NCBI GenBank assembly: GCA_963565915.1
Contig: OY751493.1
Location: 2,108,001 to 2,172,000, forward strand
Direction of reading: 5' to 3'
Length of the DNA stretch: 64,000 nt
From: Entoloma clypeatum
Lineage: Eukaryota > Basidiomycota > Agaricomycetes > Agaricales > Entolomataceae
In this document: positions 1-11,474 of the stretch, one piece after another
Position numbering within the stretch: the stretch's first letter is position 1
How the letters are laid out: the number at the start of each line of letters is the position of its first letter
Notes under the pieces: model-generated
What the model was told of the DNA's origin: nothing
The model's input: only the letters and a program-made list of their open reading frames with translations
Databases searched by the model: none
Position numbers and translations under genes: made by a program

Positions 1-403
1 GGAATGTCATGGGTGATGTGTTTCCAACCACCAATTCATTGGTTTGAATCTGAGCAGCACTGTTAGCATGAGATGGGGTCGTTAGGTCGTCAGTGGAGTC
101 ATGCGGGGGTGTCGGCGGCAGATCCTTTTCGACCATAAACATACCCGATGGGACGCGCGGATAGACTTGTCCGTGCTCACCAACATGTACATCAGTGTAC
201 AAGGTGCTTTTGCACGTAGGACTGGAAGTAGGAAAGGATCGCTTCCTCCAAATTGGCAAGGAAAAGAAGTGAGTGGTTGTTGTGGTAGTGACGGTCCTTG
301 TCGTGGTAGTCTCCGAAAGCACTACTGTTGGGTCGAAAACCTGGTCAAAGGGCGGGGCGATGTCTGGGTTGGGGTCGCAGAGTGGGGCCCGCCTTCGCAC
401 CAT
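1..403 (-). CDS. 5' end of a gene truncated by the window edge; possibly Cdc4-like F-box/WD40 protein
   Basis: On the minus strand an open frame runs from an ATG at 401-403 to the window edge (about 134 codons, no stop). The residues include a Thr-rich run (ETTTTRTVTTTTTTHFFSL) followed by a basic PIWRKR stretch, then a Ser/Pro/Thr-rich low-complexity segment. N-terminal Thr runs of this kind occur in fungal Cdc4-type F-box/WD40 ubiquitin-ligase adaptors, but no F-box or WD repeat is visible, so that identity is only a suggestion. No earlier ATG occurs in this frame, which is why 403 is taken as the start. NOP7 ends about 107 bp upstream on the same strand. A plus-strand open frame at 101-475 overlaps it and looks like a shadow. 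Confidence 0.5.
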   Translation of the reverse strand, partial: MVRRRAPLCDPNPDIAPPFDQVFDPTVVLSETTTTRTVTTTTTTHFFSLPIWRKRSFPTSSPTCKSTLYTDVHVGEHGQVYPRVPSGMFMVEKDLPPTPPHDSTDDLTTPSHANSAAQIQTNELVVGNTSPMTF

Positions 404-509
404 GAACGTGCCAGTGTAGAACAATGTTGCTGGGTTTGTCAACAGAAAATGATATGTATGTATGTACTCGTATAATAAACTGTTACAGTATGTACATACT
501 TTACATATG

Positions 510-2562
510 CTACTTACTCCGTTTCTTTTGTTCCTGGATTTTCTCTTTCTTCGCCGCCAAAGACGCCCGCTGGAAAGACTAGAGTCAATTGTCCGCCGGC
601 ATAAACTCTCATAGATATACATACCTCGTTCTCTCGCTTTCTTTGGCTGTGCTTCATCTTCTCATACAATTTTCGCTGCTTGTTGCTCATCATCATCTTG
701 TTCATATCCTTCTCGGCATCCTCGACCAATTCCTCCACTCTCCTGGAAGACTTTCGCGCCTCCTGAACCTCCTTCTCAAATGTTCCATAATCTATGCCTG
801 CTGCTTCTGCTGCCAGTTCAGCGCCTCTCAGCGCGGCTGGGTCATCCGCCACAGCCTCTACTGCTGTTCTCAGGACAGTCTGGCCCGGTCCTTCGACGCT
901 GTCTTCTGCGACGGCGCCGTCATCGTCACTTTCCGAGCGTGCCTCTCCTTCGTCTGTGGCTCTATTCCCATCCATCATCGGGTCGTAAGCACCTGGGTGT
1001 TCCTCGCCGAAAGGACTCAAGTGAGGAGGAAGTGTCTTCCCTTGGCTGTATGGTTCCTCAAGAAGAATTCTGCCTGTATTGATGCAGTCCACTATCCACT
1101 GCGGTTGGACGTATTTCCTTCGGGACCTCCGCTCACGCTCCTCATGAGCATCGTTTGACCGCTCAATCAAAGGTCGATCGATGATGACATGTGTTATGGA
1201 ATTGTCTGTTTCATCGAAAGGTGAACCGCTCCCAGCCGAGTGATGCCACCCTATCTTTCCGCCAAACGAGCGAACGAGAGTTTCGAATATGGGCCGCGAA
1301 GTCTCCCTTGAGAGAAAGAAAGTGTAGGGCGCGAACAGAGTCAATGCCAAGGGTCGGGGTAAAGTTGCGAGTGAATGGAACGTTGGAAGGAATGTTTCTG
1401 ATGAAACGGGACCAGATGTCGAAGGATGAGCAACGAACTCTTCTTCAATTTCTTCCATGCTCTCTGACGCTTCCATAGGTTGATCGACCATTGTGACATC
1501 AACGCTGATCTTTTTGATGGTTTGTCTTACATCTTTCCCCGTAACCTTGCGCCCATCGACTTCGATACTTGTTGGATTGATCGATGAATTATTTTCTGTC
1601 CGAGTGCAGACGCCCCGCAGAGTAAATGCACCCACCCCAGCACCGCCATCGTCCCTTGTCATGTCTATTGGGGGAGGATAAACCAAACCAGCGTCAGTGT
1701 AGAGCTTGAAAAATACGAATCCAAGCAATGTCTGATAGAGCTCTAAGAATGTTAGCATTACTCGGACATCGACGTCCGTTGGGATCTAGGAAATGGTGAG
1801 TAATCTTAACGTATGTCCGTAATCTCAACGCACATTTTGGGTGAATTGATATGGTACAAGCCAAGTAACCGTTTGGTCCAGGACCTCAGCCTGATAGTAT
1901 ACGCCTTTTATTGATAAAAATGCTTTTCGTAATGCATGCGAATGCATGATGTATAGTTGCCATTCCGCTGCCAGCCGTGAACAGTTTTCAATGAGTTCTG
2001 TTGAGAGACGAGGATTGGATGGAAGAGATGCAAATAGGGAAACCATGCAAAGTGCATCATCGATGTCTCGCACTGCATCAACAAACGTTGGATATCTAAT
2101 AATATTAGTACTGTGACGGAAGGCATTGCGGTATAGGCTTACCGCTCTTTTATGATATGATCAAGCCGATATACCGGTTTGTTCTCTTCTAAATTTTTTG
2201 CACTAGTCCATTCGCCACGACCGAGGGCACGGGCAAGCTTTTTTGCAAAAGCCTTGTGTTCTCGCAGTTTCTTGAGGACTGGTTCATGAGCAAGGTATGC
2301 GATATCCTTGGCGTAATAGAATGATGTTGGCGCGGATGATCCCTTATTCGCTTTCTTTCTATTCCGAGGCTCTCGAGGAAATATTCCTGAGAAGATAGTT
2401 TAGATTTTGAAATGGAAGATGAAGGGAGACATTGATCTGACCTTTCAAGATGCATAAACGACGGAAATCCGCCAACGAGCACTGTAACTTTTTCACAGCA
2501 GCAGAACGGGTCACATACGCCTTCGCTGCACCGGCTTTGCCCTTTTGTCTTAGACGACCCAT
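510..2562 (-). CDS. NOP7: Pescadillo homolog, ribosome biogenesis (NOP7/PES1)
   Basis: Pescadillo works in the nucleolus in the PeBoW (Nop7-Erb1-Ytm1) complex, needed for 27S pre-rRNA processing and 60S subunit assembly. The N-terminus ([20 protein letters not shown], then [18 protein letters not shown]) is the diagnostic Pescadillo start. The Pescadillo_N domain continues through the [13 protein letters not shown] region. A BRCT domain follows near residues 330-430, with a phosphatase-like [10 protein letters not shown] segment and PQWIVDCIN. The C-terminus is the typical basic coiled coil ([17 protein letters not shown]). Four short introns are needed. The last one, beginning with GTATGT near 626, adds a C-terminal exon rich in Lys/Arg that ends RSK at 510-512. 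About 600 residues, as expected for the family. It is divergent from SMD2, 73 bp away. Confidence 0.95.
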
Positions 2563-2635
2563 AGAGAGGTGAGGGCAGAGTTTTTATTTGGTCGGGGCAA
2601 ACAAGCCGTTGTAATAAACTTGCAACTCAACGGCG
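2563..2635. promoter_or_regulatory. Short bidirectional promoter between NOP7 and SMD2
   Basis: Only 73 bp separate the start codons of NOP7 (minus) and Sm D2 (plus), so both core promoters and both 5' leaders must lie here or inside the neighbouring coding sequence. No TATA box is evident. Shared control of a ribosome-assembly and a splicing gene is inference. Confidence 0.6.
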
Positions 2636-3188
2636 ATGAGGTGAGGACTCAATCAAATCTCTTGATCTCACATTGTCATTTGCCATCTTTCAGTCAATAT
2701 GTCCACGTTCCCAAATCTGAACTTGACGAGGCGCAACTTCGCCAGCTAGAGGAGCACGAAATCTCACAAGGTCCTCTGTCGGTGCTTCAGCAGGCCGTTC
2801 GAAACCACGCACAGGTCCTCATCTCATTGCGCAACAACAAGAAGCTTCTGGCGCGGGTGAAAGCTTTTGACAGACACAGCAACATGGTAATTATTTCACT
2901 TTCCCTAGCAGAACCTCATAGTTGTGACCGAGTTTACAGGTCCTTGAGAACGTCAAAGAGGCTCGTTTAATCTTTCGCACCTCAAAAAGTGAGGCAATAA
3001 TTGACCGACACCTTAGATGTGGACAGAAGTCCCCAAGGGGAAGAACAAGAAACCAATAAATAAAGATCGATATATCAGCAAGATGTTTCTGCGGTCTGTC
3101 ACTTTTCTTACGATTACTTCTTCTCTGACAAAGCCGCCTTCTTTTCAGTGGAGACTCGGTAATTCTGAGTGAGCCCAACTCCAAGTGA
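2636..3188 (+). CDS. SMD2: Small nuclear ribonucleoprotein Sm D2
   Basis: Sm D2 is one of seven core Sm proteins forming the ring on U1, U2, U4 and U5 snRNAs in the spliceosome. Splicing five exons gives 111 residues. The Sm1 motif is in the region [21 protein letters not shown] and Sm2 is at KMFLRGDSVIL. The first exon is only ATGAG, with the intron at 2641-2693. Further introns are at 2887-2939, 2961-3016 and 3094-3148. The 2961-3016 intron must use a GC donor (AG|GCTCGT) to join VKE to the invariant MWTEVPK. Exon lengths then sum to exactly 112 codons including the stop. The alternative, a GT four bases downstream with a later acceptor, loses the conserved MWTE. Confidence 0.95.
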
Positions 3189-3329
3189 TACAGAATATCG
3201 TGCTCATGATATTTTTTCGATAGTCCTACGCAATCAGGCATGATACCGCAGCCACTATCGACGTCACCTCGTAATTTTGAGCAGTCCTAGATTACTTGTT
3301 TCAGAATTTTGTACTGCTTGCGATAAGAT

Positions 3330-6300
3330 CTACATATGGCGCCATTCATCCTGTCCTTCTTGTTCAATTTCCTTGATAGTTTCGAAAATTGTACCAAGTG
3401 CCACCCATCCAAAACTCTCTCCGCCAAATGACCTGTGGTTTGAGAGAGACAACTTCCAAGCCAGCCAACCTGTCTCCAAAACTTCGACCAAAGTCATTTC
3501 ATCATCGCCCGCTATATCTTCCCGGATACCGCGAACAAGGATGTCGGTCTGTTCTCTGAGTTTGGACATCATGTCCTTACGTTTCCTTGGCTGGGAGCTC
3601 TTCTGTGCAATCGTTCCAATAATCGCTTCCTCTTCCGATAATGGACCCGTCCTGACATGTGAGAGTGTGCAAGTAGAGCAGATAGTCTTCAATTCAGAAA
3701 CGTAACGAAGGAACATTGACGTGATGTGCTCGACCTGGTCATGCGGGCAGGATTTGTGAACATCGATATACTGGGAAACGTGGTTGGCAATTGCTACGTG
3801 GACGTCATGGGCAGCGATCTCAAGGTGAGACAAAGTCGTAGTCAGGTGGTCGACATTTTCTTCCTTCTGTCGTCTCCTCGACCGCCTTCCCCCGGTATTA
3901 CCGGATACAGGGAGATCGATGTCTCGGAAAAGTCGACCTATAGCTCGTCGGCTTTGGTAGTACCTGTCCGAATCAGGGTTTCCTGTCTCTGGAGCATTCC
4001 AATCAGGCCTTTCGCGAAAAAAGGGTTTGGGAATTTTGTCCAGCGCGACGGGGTTACCAGACTTGGGATAATCCACTGCATCACTGTGCAAACGTGCCAG
4101 CTCAAGACAATTCTTATCCATAATACCCTCCGGACTTTGATCAGCCAGTATCAGCCAATTTATGGCAACGATGCCCACGACCTGGCAGTAAAACATGAGA
4201 ACAGGAAAATGCATGATGATTTGCCACCAACGTCACTATTGATATATTCCATGACAAACTCAGCGACATCAGTCATAGTACTCACTCGTTCCAAGAGTTT
4301 CCTCGTTGCGGGCTCGTAGTTGGAAGGACTGCATGTGCGTGGTCTGAATTCGGGATATTGTTCCAAGGGTATGAGATTGTAAACATCTCCATCTAGGTCG
4401 CCCCCACCCAGACAGGAAGGCAGGGGCCGAGACCCTATAATACAGTAATTCACTTGGGATGGCGAAAAAGATGGTTACTCTATAGACGTACCCAATACAC
4501 TGAACACAACGGTATTTGGCAACGCTTCTTTCGAAAAGCAGGAACCTTCGGGCGGTCGGCCTATGGCAGTGGCAATCTGTACGTCACCGGGATGAATAGT
4601 AGGCGATCTTGAAATCAAGACAGGTCCTTCGAGAAATATCGTACTCCGGTGGGGTGGTTTTATACAGGCGAATATTTCGCCTTCTTGAAGGAATTTGTGG
4701 ACGTCCGCAACTCCCACCAAAGTCCAGGCATCTGGAATGGGTATTCGGGCGTGGTTCTTTAGTACTCGCAAGATATGATTGATGGCATACTCGAGCATTT
4801 GTTGATAAAAATCGCTGTGAGGCATGTTGTTGACTCCCAAATTCTCGAGACCGAGCAAGATAGAGGACAATCGATACGACGTTCCGAGGCCATGGCTTTC
4901 AAGCGTTCGAGCAGCTTGGGCAAAAGATCGGGTTGATTGCCACGTTTCTTGTACCGCTTTCTCTTGAAACATCTTAAAAACATCATATGGCACTCCGAGA
5001 CCCTCCAAAAGCATGATTAATGGGCGGTTTAGAAAATAGGGAGCTGGCCGATCAAAAGCTCGAGCAATTTCAATTTCCATGGAATGAGGTGCTTCGAACT
5101 TGATCATCGAGGGCCGGAGGCATATGGCCCGGCCTTTCAAGCTGTGGTCCACAGATAGCATCCCCTTCGACCCCATAAAACGGACCTGAAAGGCACGCGG
5201 AGGGTTCTTGTAACGAGCACGCCGTCGCTTTGATCTCAGTTCCTGTGATATTTCGATCGCCAACTCTTTCGAGAGCGTCCCAACCCCATCGGTGAAACAG
5301 TATTTGTCACAAGAGGTTTTGATATCAATTATATAGATGACCTCTTCCACTTCGCGTATCGATACAGAAGCATCGGTCGCTGTAAAAGCCTGCGCAATCC
5401 GTGCCCCATACCTGGCTGGGCAGTACATAAGCCGGGGGTCAAACTCGAGGTTGTCGAAAGACCCCAAACTCGCAATGATAGCAGATGCATCAATATCGCC
5501 GTGGGTTGAATCTTGAAACGGCTTAACAAACCTACAAACAGAGAGATATCAAAGCGATCGCTAGCGCTCCAAATAATTTCCGCGCACCAAACAGAATGCT
5601 CCTTCAAGGCAGACTGCGAATAAGCAAGGAATTGAAAATTTTGATGTGCAATTTTCAGCCCATGTAATAATAGCTGGCCAACATGGGATCGTATAAAGGT
5701 TGGTCCGTCAGTTTCCCGATCGAATCGGTACTGGAGGCGGTCTTCTTCGGCAAAGCTGACTCTGAGAAATGACTCATCGTTTCCACCATCATATTTTCTT
5801 ATGACTCGGTTCGAACGTTCGAGAAAAGGGCCCTCTAGATACATTGTGGTTGGAGTGACGATAGCGTGATAAGCGTGGAAGAGGCTTCCGTGGATAGGCG
5901 CTATGGGCAAGGACTTTGAGAGCAGTTCAAAATCACCTTCTGCCTGAATAAAGTGTTCCTCGATCGATTGTTCCGACGCATTGTGAGGGTCCCAGAATAG
6001 ATCCCGCGCCTTGGGTCCAAAGTAGTGAAGCATTGAAGCAGTGTAAGAAATACCTTTCTTATCGATCATCATCTTGATGCGGGACTTGAGGGACAACATT
6101 TCCTTCACATCGACGGCCAAACTTCTGACAATCGCCTCGACCTGGAATGATACACACCAATCTAGTTGGCGAAGCCACTCTTGCAGTTCAGCGAGCGCAG
6201 GAATTGAAAACAGCCCTCTGTAATCAATACGATATTCCACCTCTGAGATATCGTGAAGCTGGACAAGACGTGCGAGGTCCTTGAACTTCTTAATATCGTG

Positions 6301-7068
6301 TGGAGTGCAAACAAGGCGCATAGCGAGCGAGGCATAAGGCACGATACGCATATGGTCTGAGATAGGAAGCGCAGGTAAACGTCGGCGGGGCAAAGTAGCA
6401 GGGACCGTTTCGGATTCAAACATTGGCGGTGTGTCCAGAATCAAAAAGATGACTGGGTACGTCCACAGATAATCATGGGCAGATAACGTGATGATATGGG
6501 GGAACCGGATGGCGATGATCAAGCTGTCAAGTGGCCGAACGATTTTGATACGCATTTCTCTTCTCTCACCATCAAAGGACAGAAAACATCCGCCGTTGAA
6601 GGTTTCTTCCCACTCTATAGAGAAGACGGAGTCTCTACATTCCCATCCGAACTGTATCGTCTGGATAGATATTTTTTCGGAAGCGAGGACAGCGTCTCTG
6701 TGCTCCTTCTCTTCCATCGTCCTGGGGTTGATATAAGGGCGGCGAGTGATACGCTCGACCACTTCAGGACGAGCCGCGAGCTTGCTTGTCGAGAATTTGA
6801 CACGCCTGCCCCCGATGGTGATTTGCACAGGTGAAAATGCATGTCCATAATTTGCAAGAAACCGAGCGCCAGCTTCACTCGTGGGTAGAGTAAGGGCACC
6901 GCTACCGATGTGTCTGTTTGAGCCACGAGGTCTGAAGAGGTTGATATGGAAGTTCAATGGCAATGCCGCAGCTTCTGTATAAGGGGGCCTGTGCAGAACT
7001 ATAGCCAGCTCTTGCACAAGCTGATGATGGGTGGTGGAGTAACTGATGTTTTGCATGAAGATCTCCAT
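3330..7068 (-). CDS. Cellular RNA-dependent RNA polymerase (QDE-1/Rdp1 family)
   Basis: Eukaryotic RdRPs convert single-stranded RNA to double-stranded RNA for quelling and small-RNA silencing. The catalytic motif DLDGDVYNLI lies after SRPLPSCLGGG in the expected double-psi beta-barrel context. Upstream are the conserved YCFTDGVGTLS and QVRFMGSKGMLSVD segments. The N-terminal part (residues about 1-100) resembles the RRM-like region of fungal RdRPs. Three introns are needed: near 5510-5577 joining HSVW to FVKPF, near 4433-4490 before the catalytic exon, and near 4177-4233 (donor GTTGGT) joining NSDV to VGIVAINW. About 1190 residues with all core motifs, so it looks active. The C-terminal 200 residues are family-typical helices. 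The gene is cellular, not viral: it has introns and the family's DxDGD core. Confidence 0.95.
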
Positions 7069-7698
7069 GGTTAGAGCCCGTTCTGACTGAGTAGCGATCG
7101 TAGCAAGGTGGAGATGGCCCTGGCTCTGAGGAGGATAGGCGCCTAAAGAACCATATATAAGCGCCAGGTACGTTTATACAAATCCGGGTTGGGTTGAGAG
7201 CTGAAATTATGTAACTCGCATGGATCCTGTCGATACAGCGGAAGAGGTCCATGCGACGAGCTCCTTCATGGAGTCATATGTTTCGCACTAGGCAAGATCT
7301 GTTTGATTTCCCGCCGGCCCACCCTCAATTTATCCTCGATCAAGCTCTACGTTGTAGATGAGTATTAGATTACCAGAAGATGCAATGCAGCCATACTGCA
7401 TCAGTTAAGTGTCTGTTGCGGTCGAATTCGCTCCGGATCCATGCGCATGTCTCCCGCCGTGTCACGGGGTCGGAAACAGCTGAGCTGGCATGAGTAATTG
7501 GACAAAAATGAAGAGAGAGAGGAGCACCTCTTGATGCTCGAATGGCATGGCGGTAAAGATGGATTACTTGTTGCTTGAGAATAAAATGCTTGAGTGTGAG
7601 GTGGGGAGGAACCATCTTAAAGGAAGAACTTGAATTCATTTCAAGTCCCGCATAACTTGGCACTTGCTTCCATATTTCCTCAGCTCTTCCCCTTATTC
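7069..7698. promoter_or_regulatory. Divergent intergenic region between RdRP and the 4E-T-like gene
   Basis: About 630 bp separate two divergent start codons. Only short, unconvincing open frames occur. It presumably holds both promoters and 5' leaders. No clear TATA box or repeat was recognised. The plus-strand frame of the next gene stays open back to a TTG at 7630, but the first ATG is at 7699. Confidence 0.4.
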
Positions 7699-10600
7699 AT
7701 GGCGACCCTCGCGACAGAAAGCACCAGGACGACCATTGTCCCGTCATTAGCTGTCAGCGAGCCTGATACCTCACTCTTACATATTGCTCTGCAAGATGCA
7801 ACTAGTGAGGTTTCGGAAACATCAAATAATGTACCGGAGAAAAAATCAAACGCGTCTCAACCAATGAGAGTCTATACTCGCCCCCAGCTTCTATTCCTTT
7901 CCAAATCTCCTTTGGTAAAGCCTCCGGCGAACATGCCAGAATTGAAGGATTGGTTTGGGTACAGTGTTGTTCTTCTCAATACAACCATTGACTCATCAAT
8001 CTGTGCACAAAAGGGAGAACGAACAAAATTTGGCGAAGAAGGAGTCAGAACCTGTGACTCCGGGAAGCGCAAGGGAGAGACGGTTAGTTGCTTTCATGCC
8101 TTTCAAGACGTAATACGGGATGCGACGTATTCCTCATCACAGGTTCAGGCGAGATACAGAAGACGGAGGTATGCCTTGATACACTCAGAATGTTGTATAT
8201 TCCCATACCTGCGCCATCAGAAACAACATCCAGGTCCACTTTTCGTTCGACGGTTTCTCAACCATCGCAGATGGGTAACTTCAAGCATCAATCCCTTCGT
8301 GCCAGTGACCGCGACCGAGACAAAGATGGGGAGAAGGACCGTGAACGGGATATCCGAGATAAGGAAGGACAGGACCGATTGCGTCATGTGAGTATCTAGG
8401 CAAGTTACCTTCATGCACTGAGCGCCCGTCTAGCTGTCTGACAAGTATGACCGGGACCGGCTCGCACTACCGCTCACTGGGCTTAGAAGCAAAGAAAGGG
8501 ATTCGGCTCCACATCTCGCTCCGGGTTCCACCAGTAGGATGACTGGCCAAGGACAAGCCATTTCGACTGGTTCTCGTCGCGCAGAACCACGGGAACTCAG
8601 TAAAAAGAAAGCTGGAGAGGCCAGCGAAGACTGGAGAAGAGGTGCTCTTTTCTTCTCCTCAAATACCGTCAAATTCAATGAGCTGAATAATTCCTAGGAG
8701 CCGATCCACGTCCTGCCCGAGACGACCGTATGTCTCGCCTTCCAAATGTTAATAGCACTTTCCTCATATCTGACACAGGCTCCGAGCGCCCAGTTCGTGA
8801 TTCCTCAAAATGCCAGCGCGAACCTTCGACCTCTCGACGAGATCATCGCGATGATATCCGTCGAGAGCGAGATCGGGACCCAGACCGGGAGAATGACGAA
8901 GATCCTCGCCGTTGGAGGGATGATGGTAAACGTGATGAGCGGATGGCTGCCAGGCGGGGTGAGAGGCATCCGGAACAATACAAGGAGAGAGAGCGCACAC
9001 GGGGCAAGGAGTCCACATGGGATGCAACAAGCGAGCGGCGTTGGGTTCCTGTTGAGGAGCGTGATGGGCGTTCTAAACGCACTTCGGGACGAGAGAAGAA
9101 GATCACACTTGGCGCTGATGAAGGGAAGGAACGGGATGACCGCAGGGACAGGGATCGGGATAGAGAAAAGGAACCTGCTTGGATGGACACTTACGTCCCG
9201 AGTTCCTCAAGCACGGGAATTCTAGGCGGGAAAACCGGCGAAGGAGAACTGGACGGTATTCAGGCTTGGAAAAAGGAACAAAAGGAGAAGGAGCTAAAAG
9301 AACAAGTGATTCCCCACATAACCGAGTCAGAGAAGGTCGAACATCGAAAAACCCCAGAAAAATCGAACGCAGATGCCAAACAACTCGATGAAATACAGTT
9401 GTTCAAGCTCTTGATGAAGAGAGAGGAGGAAAAGAAGAAAAATGACCCGCCACCTGATTCCTCACATACCAACTCTCCCGTAGGTAGTTGTCAGTCTCCA
9501 ACTCACCATGCTGCTCCACCAACAACAGGTGCGACAGATGCTTCCCCCCCTTCAATCAAACTCATTTTCTGTTGATAGACACAATCGGCCCTCCTTTCGC
9601 ACATGTCAATGCTCTGTCCCCTCTTGTACAGCCAGAGACTGTTGCTCCCCATTCACTCCTCTCTGTGCTCGGTTCCAAAGAACCCTCAATCCTTGTCAAG
9701 TCATCACCTGCTTTCAACCCTGTCGAAGACGGTTTAAAACCAGCTCCACCTTGCGATTCGACTTTGCGTGAAAATCCGCCGCTGATCTCACAAAACGCTG
9801 AACGCCCGGCAATTGACTCCGTGCCCCCTCAAGGTTCTCGTTTGTTAGCTTTTGCTCGTACGCCATCCACGGCTGCAAGACCTCAAGTATTACACGTTAA
9901 CCAAGGGACTATTCAAGATGGTAAATAGTTCCTGTGTTGTGCTGCTTGGTCTGGCTGATGAGGTCTATAGGGCACATGCAGAAGCAGGGAGCGTCCCCTG
10001 ATCCCAGCCAACGAATGTTGTCATCGTCTGGCTCTCTTCACACCATTCCAGGGTTCGCTCCATTCGAAGATCAACAGCGATCTTCTGTGAGCTTTGAGGG
10101 GCAAAGGGATACCGGTTTCTCGGATACGAATCGCCAAGGAAGGAGTGAGCGAACATCCTTAACACCAACAATCGACCATGGATCCTTGCAAGATGGGACG
10201 TCTTCTATTGATAATGCCAGTGGATTACCAGTTGGAAAAGGGAGCCGGTTTGCCAAGTTTTTCGATGGTAAAACCAGGGAAAATGGGCTCCCTGTGGTCA
10301 AACACCACGCAGTTGGAAATGTCCACTCCTCGCCTGCTCCAGGTGGTCAAAGACAAGAGCTCAGCAGCTTCGGCGACAGTCTGACTGGCTCTCCCGATCC
10401 CCGAGCCCTGGACGAGATATATCTCATGTTGAATAGTTCGGCGCATGTGCGTAGCAACCGACTTTTCCATCAGCTATTTCTCCTTTATTCACATTCGATT
10501 CTCAGGGTACTCGAGCGACAACGGTACAGGTTCCAGCTTCCACAGTGCCTCACCACGGATCGTTCAATCTACAAGGGCAAAACAACTTGCATTTGCTTCA

Positions 10601-11474
10601 TCAACAGCTTCAACAGCACCACCACCAGCAATTACATAGTAATCGTCTGGAGCCACTGTACGAGAGTCGCCTCGACGATCGTAATTTTGTACCAGATGGC
10701 ATGGTTCCAGGTCTCCGATCAGCTCCACCTCGCAATCGTGAAAACAGCGCCATTTATCCCGAGGCACTCGAGGATGGCATGCATTACAACCCACAACGTA
10801 TTCCGGGTCAGCGGGGCCATGAGCAAGTGTATTCCGGTGTTCCTCCTTCCCTTTATTCCCAGCCAGTCGCTCGCAATGGTAACATGTCATTGCAACAATC
10901 GCAATACCGTGGAGGCCCATCACCATTGTCTCTTCAGCAGAACCTTCTCCCGTCTCAGCAACAGCGACTACCCCCAGGTTTAGCAAATCTTGGTGGGCGG
11001 CCGCCTCATGAACCTTCTCAATTCTTAGGGATGCCTGGGGTTCCACTACACACCGGTCTCCATGTCAATGGCTCGCAACAAGCCTTTAATACCTTCCCGC
11101 CCGGAAGCGGTCCAAGTTTTGGGGGTGGACTGCAATTACGAGCAGCCCACCAATTGCAGCACTCTAGTGGTCACCACTCGGGCGGACATTTGAACAATAT
11201 GGATCCACGAAATACGAACCAAAATCACTTCTTAGGAGCTGCTGGTGTAGCAGGCCTGCGAGGCGCAGGAACTAGCTTCTCCGTCCAACAAGGTCCGAGC
11301 AATCACATACCGAATCCCCTCGTTGCAATGCGTCAACAGCCACAACAACAACTACCTCCCCACATGGTTCCACACCTCCTCCCTCACATACAACAGCATG
11401 GCGTTGCTGGACCAAACAGCCAACCTGCCCAGGATTTGATGGCTTTACTGATGGGCGGATCTCATCGAGAGTAG
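7699..11474 (+). CDS. 4E-T-like eIF4E-binding / mRNA-repression protein
   Basis: The spliced product is about 1100 residues and mostly disordered. An early RVYTRPQLLFL segment (near residue 55) fits the canonical eIF4E-binding motif YxxxxL-phi. Further on are EDWRRGADP, an Arg/Asp-rich low-complexity block (dozens of RD/RE dipeptides), an EPAWMDTYVP...GELDGIQAWK block, LDEIQLFKLLMKREE, and GSRFAKFF, which resembles the GSRFSRWF motif of animal 4E-T. The C-terminal third is Gln/His/Pro-rich and ends near QDLMALLMGG. Eight introns are needed, including 9530-9578 and 10448-10506. These shared short motifs support a role at eIF4E in mRNA repression or decay (P-bodies). The start at 7699 is the first ATG in frame. 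The 4E-T assignment is inference from motif order. Confidence 0.75.

Noticed and set aside
43..60. tRNA-like T-loop sequence (GGTTTGAATC) near the left edge, and similar isolated matches
   Set aside because: No matching acceptor stem, D-arm or anticodon arm around it.
101..475. Plus-strand 124-codon open frame at the left edge
   Set aside because: It lacks any recognised motif, is Cys/Trp-rich like random sequence, and the opposite strand carries a better coding frame.
3330..7068. RdRP as an integrated viral gene
   Set aside because: The DLDGD core, the long eukaryotic N-terminus and the introns identify the cellular silencing family.
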